A DNA stretch of 64,000 nt from positions 31,158,025 to 31,222,024 of the forward strand of contig CM053029.1 in NCBI GenBank assembly GCA_028564925.1. Reading direction: 5' to 3'. Position 1 is the first letter of the stretch; each line of letters starts with the position of its first letter. Source of the stretch: Lithobates sylvaticus (Eukaryota > Chordata > Amphibia > Anura > Ranidae). Both the position numbers and the translations under genes were made by a program. Shown piece by piece: positions 54,879 to 64,000 of the stretch. The notes below the pieces were generated by a model, which made no database searches, had not been told where the DNA came from, and was given only the letters and a program-made list of their open reading frames with translations.

Positions 54879-55248
54879 GGCCCCTTTCACACTAGGGCGG
54901 TGCGGGCGTCGGAAGTAAAGCAGCGCTATATTTAGCGCTGCTTTACCGTCGTTTTAGCAGCGGTATTCGGCCGTTGGCGGTGCGGTTTTAACCCCCGCTA
55001 GCGGCCGAAAAAGGGTTAAAACCACCCGCAAAGCCCAGCTGCAGCAGCGATTTGTCGGCGGTATAGCCGCGCTGCCCCATTGATTTCAATGGCTAGGAGC
55101 GGTATAGGAGTGGTGAATACACCGCTCCTTCACCGCTCCAACGATGCTGCTAGCTCTGGCTTTCACACTGGAGTGAAAGGACCCGCTTTTTTCAGGCGCT
55201 ACTTTTAGTGATGTAGCGCCTGAAAATTGCTTCAGTGTGAAAGGGACC
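54879..55248. mobile_element. Harbinger-type MITE (GGCCCCTTTCACAC ends), abutting
   Basis: TAA flanks (54876-54878, 55249-55251). The left TAA is shared with the preceding MITE. Interior matches 38658-39066 inverted ('aaagcagcgctatatttagcgctgcttta', a near-perfect palindrome at 54917-54945). Confidence 0.88.
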
Positions 55249-55296
55249 TAAAAGAGCTAGGTAGAAAACACAGCCACATCCATTAGTAAAAGCAGC

Positions 55297-55324
55297 ACAC
55301 ATTACATTACATTACATTACATTA
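55297..55324. repeat. ATTAC microsatellite
   Basis: Five to six uninterrupted copies of a 5-bp unit (ACATT). Confidence 0.85.
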
Positions 55325-55369
55325 GTTGTTAGGCACACAGTTAACCCTTTGATCGCCCCTAGATTTTAA

Positions 55370-55578
55370 CCACTTCCCAGCCAGTGTCATTAGCAGCATG
55401 ACAGTGTATAATACTATCACTGATCACTGTATTAGTGTCACTGGTGATGTCAGTGTCAGTTACTCAGTTCCCACTGAGTGTCATTTAGTGCCAGTTTGCC
55501 CACGGCACTATCACAGTCCCACTATAAGTCGCTGATCACTGCCATTAGTAGTATAAATTTTTTTTTTTTTAAATTACA

Positions 55579-55622
<44 letters not shown>

Positions 55623-55905
55623 CATAGTTGAGATTTTTTTTTATGATAGACATGTAGCAGAATACATTTTGGCTTAAATTTATGAAGAAACTTTATTTTT
55701 TTTATTTTTTATTATTGGATATGTTTTATAGCAGAAAGTAAAAAGAATATTTTTTTTCAAAATGTATGGTCTTTGTTTATAGAATAATAATAATAAAGAA
55801 AAAAAAACTGTGATGATCAAATACCACCAAAAGAAAGCTCTATTTGTGTGAAATAAAAGATATAAATTTTGTTTGGGTATTACATTGATGCATGGCAATT
55901 GCTAG
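55370..55905 (+). mobile_element. Old TTAA-flanked element with a TA microsatellite
   Basis: TTAA at 55366-55369 and 55906-55909. It closely parallels 1946-2525 ('cactgtattagtgtcactggtgatgtcagtg', 'gtagcagaatacattttggct'). An AT dinucleotide run of about 20 copies lies at 55579-55619. Confidence 0.75.
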
Positions 55906-55909
55906 TTAA

Positions 55910-56447
55910 CCACTTCAGCCACGGAAGGATTTACCCCCTTCCTGACCAAGCCATTGTTTGCGATACGGCACTGCGTCGCTTTAACTGACAAAATGTACGT
56001 CCTTTTTTTCCCCATAAATAGAGCTTTCTATTGGTGGTATTTGATCACCTCTGCGGTTTTTATTTTTTGGGCTATAAACAAAAAAAGAGCAACAATTTTG
56101 AAAAAAAGCTATTATTTTTTACTGTTTGCTATAATAAATATCCCCAAAAAATATGTTCTTCCTCAGTTTAGGCCAATGTGTATTCTTCTACATATTTTTG
56201 GAAAAAAAAAATAAAAGATCACAATAAGCGTATATTGATTCGTTTGTGCAAAAGTTATTGTGTCTACAAAAATAGGGGATAGATTTATGGCATTTTTATT
56301 ATACATTTTTTTTTTTTGTAGTAATGGTGCCAATCTGCGATTTTTATGCATCATTGCGGCAGACAGATCGGACACTTTTGACACTATTTTGGGACCAATG
56401 GCATTTATACAGTGATCAGTGCTATAAAAATGCACTGATTACTTGTA
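55910..56447 (-). mobile_element. TTAA-type element, inverted, cut by the Tc1 element
   Basis: Begins CCACTTCAGCCACGG right at the TTAA ending the preceding element and follows the family in reverse ('cccataaatagagctttctattggtggtatttgatc'). At 56446 a Tc1 element has inserted at a TA. No convincing continuation was found beyond 59120. Confidence 0.6.
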
Positions 56448-57288
56448 TACAGTGCCTTTCAAAAGTATTCACCCTCCTTGGCATTTTTTTCATGTTTTGT
56501 TGCCTCACAACCTGGATTGTTTGAGGATTTTTTTTTTTTTATTATTGTGAAGCAAACAACAAATAGGACAAAATAACAGAAAAAGTCAATGTGCATAACT
56601 ATTCACACCCCCCTGAAGTCAATACTTTGTAGAGCCACCTTTTGCGGCTATCACAGCTCCAAATCGCTTTGGATAAGTCTCTATGAGTCTTGCCACATCT
56701 TACCACTGGGATTTTTGCCCATTCCTCCATGCAAAACTGCTCCAGCTCTTTCAAGTTGGATGGTTTGCACTTGTGAACAGCAATCTTTAAGTCTGACCAC
56801 AGATTTTCTATTGGATTGATGTCTGGGCTTTGACTAGGCCATTCCAACACATTTACATGTTTCCCCTTAAACCACTCAAGTGTTGCTTTAGCAGTGTGTT
56901 TGGAGACATTGTCCTGCTGGAAGGTGAACCTCCGTCCTAGCCTCAAATCACACACAGCGTGGTGCAGGTTTTGCTAAAGAATATCCCTGTATTTAGCACC
57001 ATCTTTCCCTCAAATCTGACCAGTTTCCCAGTCCCGACTGCTGAAAAACCATGGTGTTCTTTGGGTGATGTGATGTGTTGGGTTTGTGCCAGACATAGCG
57101 TTTTCTTTGTTGGCCAAAAAGTAAAATTTTAGCTTCATCAGACCAGAGCACCTTCCTGCATAGAGTTTAGGAGTCTCCCACAAGCCTTTTCGCAAACTCA
57201 GAACGTGCCATTTGTTTTTTTGCTGAAAGTAATGGCTTTCTTCTGGCCACTCTGCCATGAAGCCCAACTCTATGGAGCGTACAGCTAA

Positions 57289-58113
57289 GGCCTCATGCAC
57301 ACGAGACGCTGTTAAACGCGCGTTCAGAGGCAGTTGGACACTTTTTTCAACTGCCCCTGAACGCATGCAATGTTATCCTATGTGTCCATGTACACAGTCT
57401 CGTTTTTTCCCGTTTTTATGCAGTTGCGTTTAACCTCGTTTTTCCAGAAGCAAAAAAATGCGTTCAGACACTTTGCTTTTCCGCGTTTCAGACGCAAAAC
57501 GCAGGCACCTGCGTTTAGCTGCGTTTGCGTTTGTAAGCCTTTTTAAAGGAACCCAATTTTTTGGACCAGAAAACTCAGAAGTATGATGGTAAACCATAAA
57601 AAATACTAGAAAAATTGGTTTAAAATGTCGTAATTAGTTTAGAGTTCATAGAGCATATATACTCAATAAAGCATACATGTTTGTGAAATGCATACATGTT
57701 TGTGAAATATCCAACGGACATTCGCTGTGCCATCAACGGATGGGTCCAATATCGACAAGCTCTGATTCTGGACCTCTCATGCAAATTTGCGACGACATTG
57801 CTGCCGCATCAAGAGCAACATCAGGAGCATTTCCTGACATATATCCAATATGGGATCCATTTAAAAAAAAAAACACAGAAAGAGAGGCAAATGCAAGTGT
57901 ACAACTGCTCTCTCTGCTGCTCACTCTGATCAAAATGGCAGAAATAGTTAATAATACATGCTTTCTGAGCTTGGGGATGATGTTATCTTTACAAATGCTT
58001 ATAGACGCAAACGCGTCTAAACGCGTCTAAACGCGCGTTTTTAAATGCAGGTTTCTGCTTTTTAAAACACGCGTTCAGCAGAGTTTGCATCTGCGTCTCG
58101 TGTGCATGGGGCC
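57289..58113. mobile_element. MITE with GGCCTCATGCACACGAGACGC ends
   Basis: Left GGCCTCATGCACACGAGACG, right complement CGTCTCGTGTGCATGGGGCC; flanks TAA (57286-57288) and TTA (58114-58116). Subterminal 'gcgtttagctgcgtttgcgttt' and 'cgcgtctaaacgcgtctaaacgcgcg' are rich in AAACGC. The middle (57550-57960) is a unique filler with no recognised gene. Confidence 0.82.
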
Positions 58114-58185
58114 TTACTATTGTCCTATGTACAGATACTCCAGTCTCTGCTGTGGAACTCTGCAGTTCCTCCAGGGTTACCTTAA

Positions 58186-58467
58186 GGCCCCTTTCACACT
58201 TGTGCAACTTCAAAGTCGCGTGATTTTGCCGCAATAGTGCCGCGATTTTGCCGCGATTCGCGGCCGCGATTTTGCCGTGATTTCAAGGAATGCCTGTGTA
58301 AGTGGCATCAAAATCGGACCAAAGTAGTGCAGGGACTACTTTGAAGTCGGAACGACTTGAAGTCGTACTAATATGAATGGCTGTCATTGGAAATCATGGG
58401 GAACGACTTGTCATGCTACTTTGCAGTCCCAAATCGTGGGACAAGTCATATAAGTGTGAAAGGGGCC
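58186..58467. mobile_element. Harbinger-type MITE (GGCCCCTTTCACAC ends) in Tc1
   Basis: Exact TAA duplication (58183-58185, 58468-58470); ends GGCCCCTTTCACACTTGTG and complement. Interior has 'gattttgccgcgattcgcggccgcgattttgccg'. Confidence 0.9.
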
Positions 58468-59122
58468 TAAGTCTCTGTACTGCCTCTCTGATTAATGCCC
58501 TCCTTGCCCGGTCCGTGAGTTTTGGTGTGCGGCCGTCTCTTGGCAGGTTTGCTGTTGTGCCATGTTCTTTCCATTTGGTTATGATAGATTTGATGGTGCT
58601 CCTAGGGATCATCAAAGATTTGGATATTTTTTTATAACCTAACCCTGACTTGTACTTCTCAACAACATTGTCCCTTAATTGTTTGGAGAGATCCTTGGTC
58701 TTCATGGCAGTGTTTGGTTAGTGGTGCCTCTTGCTCAGGTGTTGCAGCCTCTGGGGCCTTTCAAAAAGGTGTAAAGGTGTGTATATGTAATGACAGATCA
58801 TGTGACACTTAGATTGCACACAGGTGGACATCATTTCACTAATTGTGTGACTTCTGATGGTAATTGGTTGCACCAGAGCTTTCTATGGGCTTCATAACAA
58901 AGGGGGTGAATACATACGCACATGCCAATTATCAGTTTTTTATTTCTGAAAAATTGTTTTATGTATATATTTTTCTAATTTTACTTCACCAACTTAGACT
59001 ATTGTGTTCTGATTCATCACATATAATTCAGATTAAAAAAAAACATTGAACTAAAAGGCTGTAATGTAACAAAAAATAGGTAAAAAGCCAAGGGGGTGAA
59101 TACTTTTGCAAGGCACTGTATA

Positions 59123-60126
59123 TATGAATTAATTTCCTTTTTTGCACTGTAGCACTTTATTCTCAGTGTATGAGCAATACATGATTTTGACTATTTGAGA
59201 ATAATGTTTGTTTGAGTACAGCTGTTTATTAATAACTGATTTGAAGATCACGCAGATTATTTTCTTTGTTTAGTATTATTTTACATCCATCACAAATAAT
59301 TCCTGTAATTTACATATCAACAAATTGGAGGTGATATAAATCTGATATTAAATGGCCAACATCTCTCTATTCAATGAGATACAGATACTTTAAAGGCACA
59401 GATTGTGAAACAATGATTTCAATTTAAAGTTCAATAGTATTAAAAATTCATGGTCAGAAATACAAAAATATGTATAAAAACATTGAAATACTGAACCAAC
59501 ATGAAATACGCAACATCAATACTGTTGAAAATCATAAAAACACAATTGATGTAAGCAATAGGTACTGATTGCATTCGCTATTCCTACACGTTTCGGAGTG
59601 ACTTTTACTCCTTCTTCAGGGATAGTCCGATATGCAATTTAGTAAAACTTATAATGTGCCCATGAAGCAATGAATGGTGGCCAGAGAGCATAGCAAAGAT
59701 GGCCAACAGGTGCCAAAGGGTAAAGTATGGAAAACCCAAAGAGAAAACAACAAAAAAAAATCTGATCAATATGAGTCAAGCCACAGACATGTATACAGAG
59801 ACCGCTTTAGGCTTGCTGTATTTTTAGACCATATACGTGGTAAAGGAAGGGGAAGAGAGTATATGGTTACATGGTTATCTCTCAACCGATTTGTAGTTCA
59901 ATGTGTCTACCCCTCTAACCCAAAAGGTATATTGTGGGTAGCCTGTAAGCCTTTAGATTTCATGTATGATTGCTGAAAAGCACAAAAGTCATTGGAGCCA
60001 GAGCCTCAAAGGAATCTTATCATTGCACGGCAGCAAAGTTATTGGCCATCTGTATATATAAATTCCCAAAAAGGTTTAGTGGAGATGTATATTGTAGCCA
60101 GTCACCATAGGGATACTTTACATAAA
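59123..60126. other. No gene recognised
   Basis: AT-rich to 59560. At 59585 'cacgtttcggagtgac' and 'actccttcttcagg' resemble a common frog repeat end. Open frames at 59674-60207 are short and show no domain. Confidence 0.4.
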
Positions 60127-60218
60127 ATGTTTATTTCCTATGATCTTCAGCTCCATCTAGTGGCCATAATGCAGTATTTTCCTGAAACACCTCAATTAGG
60201 ATCATAGGAAATAAACAT
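60127..60218. mobile_element. Very short MITE with perfect 19-bp ends
   Basis: ATGTTTATTTCCTATGATC and its exact complement at 60200-60218 enclose 54 bases ('ttcagctccatctagtggcc'). Confidence 0.7.
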
Positions 60219-60884
60219 AGACACATAATGGGGATTAATCATAATGGCTGTGCAAATGATTGAAACACCACCACAGATAATTTTTATAAATTGGCTCTTA
60301 GAGATAAATAACTTTTTTTGGGGAAACGATGAGAAAAGAGCAAGGAAGTTTATATTTTATACATTACCAGGCATAGGTGCAGGATTGCTCATGCTGTAAA
60401 GCATCCAATAGTGTGCTGTGCAGCATGTTGCTCTGTGATTTAGGTGATCATGAATTGACCCTCAGGGGAAACGCGGTGCACAGATGAATCAGGGAAGATG
60501 CACGACGCAATCAGTTTCAAAAGATACAATTTGTTTTCCAATTGCCTTTCATACCTTGGCCCCGGCTGGAGGGTATTCATGGAGCATTTCAAGCACCCAT
60601 CTTTTCCAGAAGGAACAGTGACATCACCTCCAGGAAGGTTCGGGAGACGGGGCTGAAGAAAATATATTTTTGTACAAGCTTTATATTTAAGGGTAGTAAA
60701 GTGGACCTTTAGCCATTACAGGTCCTAGTGACATGTATAGCATTTGAACAGTTTTTCAGGAAAATTACTGTGAGAAAATAAGTAAGGTAGGTAAAAAAAG
60801 ATAGGTAAAAAAAAAAAGGTAGGTAGGTAAAAAAAAAAAAAAAAAACTCATCCACTCTTATTGGGTTGAATAAGGCAGGCTATA
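60219..60884. other. No gene recognised
   Basis: Ordinary sequence with A-rich runs and a 'taggtaggtaaaaaa' simple repeat at 60785-60845. Confidence 0.4.
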
Positions 60885-61160
60885 GATTATGCATGTTTCT
60901 TTCCTTCCACCACAGGTGGAAGGAAAGAAAACTGCTTGAGTACCCCAATAGTCATTGTTGATGGTGGAGTCCCTTCCACAGCGCTATTGTGTTCTACCAG
61001 CGGAATGGCTTTTCTGCTGGCAGAACACAAGGATTAATGTTATCAATTGGGAAAACACGACAGGCTGCTTGTACACAAGTTGCTCAATAGATTGACTTGT
61101 GTACAATCAGGGTGCCCATACATGGATCAAAATTTGGCCAGTTCCATGTATGACCGGCTT
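60885..61160 (-). repeat. Dispersed repeat family A, copy 3 (inverted)
   Basis: Inverted relative of 1213-1515 and 2535-2820: 'gacaggctgcttgtacacaagttgctcaatagattgacttgtgtac' and 'gcccatacatggatcaaaatttggccag'. An inverted pair 'tttctttccttccacc / ggtggaaggaaagaaa' lies at 60897-60929. Confidence 0.6.
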
Positions 61161-62379
61161 AAAGAAAAAGCCCAGCCTGAGCTCGTTTGGCTGGGCTTCT
61201 CCTATGGGTCACAGGAGTGCAATTCGTTTTGCACTTTTGTGACCCATTTTCAGCAGAGAGCGGTCTGAAGTCCGGTCTCTGCTGACGTCACACAGATCAG
61301 TCCAGGCACAGCGTTATCCCGACTCTGGAAGTCTGGATCCGCCAGGTGCCTGGACTGATGGCTGTCTCAACCTCTCAGCGAGCCGCTTCCCGCCCCTCCA
61401 CAGCTCAGCGTTCAAAAGAGAAGCCCGGCGCCGCTAGGGTTAACAACACATAGGCAGGGGGCATGACTGTGTTAACATTGCAGTCAGTGGTGTTTGCAGT
61501 TGATTTTTTGTAAAAGGGTTGGGGATTGGCTGGAAGTTAGTGCAGGGAGGGGTTTTTCTACAAGGAATTGTAGCCCCACCCTCCCCTAGTCAGCAGAGCG
61601 CCAGAAAAGTTCCCTGGGAAGGTAGGCTGTCCCCTGAGCTCCTGTATTTTGCACTAATGGCCGCCGTGGAGGATTTAATCACCCGCCTGCAGGCTGAAGG
61701 GGCCACGAGGGGTACACTGTGGCTTGAACAGTCTCTAGAAAGCCTGTTAGAATGGGCGGCGGCACCCGCAGACAGCAGGGGCCACACACACGGCGGTCTC
61801 AGCCTCCAGCTAGATTTTCACCTGAAACCCCAGGAAGGGAAAGAGCACGTCCAGATAGTCCGGGGAGGGCTCCGTCGGGCCCCCAGTGAAGCGGGCAGCC
61901 AAGACGAGCGGGAGGAAGCAGAGGAGTCCATCACCCATGTGGCAGGGACAGAGGAGCGGTCCAGAGGAAGGCTCAAGCAGGGCTCAGAGGCATAGCACCA
62001 GGACAGAAGGAACACAGGTGGGCCCCTCCCCTGGTGGTCTGCCCACAGGGAAAGGGGCTCAGTGTGGGAGATCCCGGGCGACGGTGGCATGCCATTCTAC
62101 CACCACGACCTGGGCCACCATGCCAGTGGAAGAGGGATAGAGCAGCAGGTCATCAGGAGCTGGGGGATCCGGCAGGGCTGGGGGGACCACACCGGCCCGG
62201 CCAAAGCAACATTTGGTGTTGCGCTGCCTGCAATTGAATGTGTTTATTCATGCAGTTCATTTGCTAGGTGTCGAGAATGTGATTGCTGATGCATTATCTC
62301 GCTTTCAGTGGGAAAGGTTCCGAGAGTTGGCGCCGGCAGCGGAGCAACACGGATTTCCTTGTCCCGACTGGTTGTGGAG

Positions 62380-63220
62380 GATTGCATTGGACGAATCTCC
62401 GAGTGGATCAGGAAGTCGGTGAGCGAGTCTACGTGGACAGCATATGGTAAAGTATGGCAAGAGTGGTGGTCCTTCGCCCAAGGGATAGGGGGAGGACCCG
62501 CAGGGTCTGGAGGTTAAGTGGTTAGTGCTTTATTTTTTAGCTAGGAATATGGAGGATGGGGCTTCTGGCCCTGCCCTCAGTAAAAAGATGGCTGGCCTGG
62601 CATTTTTATTTAAATGGCAGGGGCTGCCTGATTTTACAAAAGATTTCTGGGTCCGTCAAGCCTTGAAGGGTTACAGGAGGACGGGAAAGAAAAAAGATGC
62701 CAGGCGACCGGTGTCGTTCCAGGTACTTGGGGCTTTGTTGGATAATTTGGCTGGGGTATGCTCTTCAGGTTATGAAGTTGAACTGTTCAAGGTATCGTTT
62801 TTGTTGGCTTTTTTTGGGGCCTTCAGGATCGGGGAATTAGTTAGTCCATCTAAAAAATCAATTAGGTTCCAGGATGTGCATTGTATAGATAACAGGGTAT
62901 CCATACTGCTACGAAAATCCAAAACAGATCAGTTGGGTAGAGGCAAGATGGTGCATGTTTATTCATTACAGGGATCTCCTTTGTGCCCGGTGAGGGCTGT
63001 CAAGGAATTTTCAAGTCGGCGCCCAGAAGTCTTGGGCCCCTTCTTGGTACAGGAGGATAGCTCCCCCTTTCTCGTTTTCAATTTTGTCCGGTGTTCAGAA
63101 AATGTTTGAAGGTTTTAGGTTTAGAAGATAAAGCTTTTTCTTCTCACTCATTTAGAATAGGGGCAGCAACGGAAGCAGCTAGATGTGGGTTTTGTATTTC
63201 ATATTGGGCGGTGGGAGTCG
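62380..63220 (+). pseudogene. Ngaro tyrosine recombinase region (fossil)
   Basis: Recognised by KMAGLAFLFKWQGLPDFTKD, FFGAFRIGELVSPSK and LRKSKTDQLGRG, the usual core of Ngaro/DIRS recombinases, with a further conserved FRIGAATEAARCG motif downstream. Such enzymes integrate circular DNA intermediates, so these elements leave no target duplication. Not intact in this copy. Confidence 0.78.
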
Positions 63221-63369
63221 GGCAGATTTTGGTTATATGTTCGCCCGCAGCTATTGTAGAACAGAGATAACAGGGGCTGTTCTGGGGGGGGGGGGGGGCG
63301 TTTTGGTTTTTAGAATGACAGTGTGAGTTGTTGCAGTCATTACGGTGTCGTTTGTGTTCTTCTATTTCA

Positions 63370-63921
63370 GGTGCGGAACCGTGCTTGATTTGGATTATGG
63401 GCCACTCATATGTGTGCTTGGGGGTGAGAAGGGCAGATGTCAGACCGAATGGGCGGCAGTTGGGCTTTCACAGACGGGAGGCCTGTGTCTGTTGGTTGGG
63501 GTTCCCCGGAAAAGTTGTAAAGCAGGATGGTATCATTTTACACATGGGTGGCAATGATCTGGGTGCTAGGTCAATGTTGGACATTACATGGGACATGAAG
63601 GCTGACTTGCTGCGGTTACGCATGTCCTTTCCGGATATGCTCATAGTTTGGTCTGACATGGTGGCTCGCACATCGTGGAGGATGTCCAGATCAGTGGAGG
63701 GGGTCAATCGGGGCAGGAGGAAGATAAACAGGGCCATTAGCAAGTTTGTGGTAGACAATGGGGGAATAGGAGTGAGGCACATGGAGTTGGAGGTGGAGAC
63801 TTGGCAATATTTAAAAGTGGATGGCATCCACCTTAATGGTGTGGGAACTGATCTCTGGATCCTCGGGATCCAGGATGGTGCACAGAGAGCATTCAGGGTG
63901 TGGAGGGGCTCCCAAGGGTAA
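63370..63921 (+). pseudogene. Ngaro SGNH-hydrolase-like region (fossil)
   Basis: Shows the esterase-family pattern: WIMGHSYV at the start, then LHMGGNDLG and a late VDGIHLNGVG that matches the D-x-x-H block. Ngaro elements are known to carry such a domain; its role is unknown. Treated as part of the fossil element. Confidence 0.75.
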
Positions 63922-64000
63922 AGGGGGTTTCCCTTAGTCGCTGTGGCTGGTGTTTGGTCTTTGCGGGTGAAGGAAAAGAGGTTGGAATGCAGAGGATCTG

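Larger units (their letters stand above)
56599..58705 (-). pseudogene. Tc1-like transposase, broken
   Basis: Read on the minus strand, the start is at 58705: MKTKDLSKQLRDNVVEKYKS and PRSTIKSIITKWKEHGTTAN form the paired-type helix-turn-helix. A MITE (58186-58467) interrupts after RREAVQR-like sequence. KVTLEELQSSTAETGVSVHR then continues to a second MITE (57289-58113). The DDE part follows: EAKILLFG-type sequence, FQQDNVSKH and WPSQSPDINPIENLWSDLK at 56760-56930. The enzyme cannot be made because of the insertions plus at least one frame change near 57000 and an altered first acidic motif. Ordinary DD34E Tc1 family. Confidence 0.88.
56448..59120 (-). mobile_element. Tc1/mariner transposon with two nested MITEs
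   Basis: Ends TACAGTGCCTTTCAAAAGTA and complement of TACTTTTGCAAGGCACTGTA, each beside a TA. Without the two inserted MITEs (57289-58113 and 58186-58467) it would be about 1.57 kb, the usual Tc1 length. It carries a minus-strand transposase in pieces. Order of events: Tc1 insertion into a TTAA-type element, then the two MITEs. Confidence 0.9.
61163..64000 (+). mobile_element. Broken Ngaro-type (DIRS order) tyrosine-recombinase retroelement, partial
   Basis: Parts in order: a probable terminal repeat or leader (about 61163-61500), a Gag-like acidic/basic region (about 61520-61995), an RNase H tail with the GVENVIADALSRFQW motif (about 62250-62340), a tyrosine recombinase (about 62380-63220) and an SGNH-hydrolase-like region (about 63370-63920). 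The presence of the last is a known hallmark of Ngaro elements in fish and frogs. No clear reverse transcriptase was recognised. It looks broken, with several breaks, and continues past the window, so its right repeats are not seen. Age is moderate: motifs are still easy to read. Confidence 0.8.

Overview
The window looks like nuclear DNA of a frog, most likely a ranid. The only clear host gene is a proteinase-activated-receptor-1-like GPCR whose core motifs fit amphibian PAR1. Almost everything else is transposon sequence: PIF/Harbinger, hAT, Tc1/mariner, TTAA-flanked (piggyBac-like) elements, a tRNA-derived SINE and a Ngaro-type retroelement. The species call is inference from gene content and repeat style; no ribosomal or mitochondrial marker is present.

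Host gene: three exons on the + strand account for a complete receptor. A signal-peptide exon lies at 4515-4596, a 60-bp exon at 28885-28944 and the seven-transmembrane exon at 32980-33995, with poly(A) signals near 34230-34261. All three junctions are in matching phase. The roughly 24-kb first intron and 4-kb second intron are filled with repeats.

Centrepiece of intron 1: a 6.9-kb Harbinger transposon (19952-26850), bounded by TTA target duplications. It carries three apparently unbroken genes: a two-exon HARBI1-like DDE transposase (+), a Myb/SANT-like gene (-) and a MADF-domain gene with a BESS-like C-terminal part (+). The last two diverge from a short shared promoter region. Non-autonomous relatives with the same ends lie at 809-1209, 5618-6469 and 47109-48748, so one autonomous element may serve several dependants.

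The other repeats, region by region. (1) A hAT-like family with ends TAGACATGTGC and 8-bp target duplications occurs at 4890, 12728, 16611, 18610, 40889, 43310 and 47124; a larger relative with ends TAGGGATGAGCC lies at 50264-52786. (2) TTAA-flanked elements starting CCACTT or CCGCTT recur throughout, several with private minisatellites (8.5-9.5, 15.2-15.6 and 36.4-37.2 kb). (3) Short Harbinger-type MITEs with TWA target sites often sit end to end, sharing one target triplet. (4) Tc1/mariner remnants at 43.1-46.1 and 56.4-59.1 kb are split by later MITEs. (5) The right end (about 61.2-64.0 kb) is a broken Ngaro-type tyrosine-recombinase retroelement with an SGNH-hydrolase-like region; it runs off the window.

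No rRNA or tRNA genes, CRISPR arrays or bacterial features were seen. Most long open frames lie in tandem repeats and are not genes.
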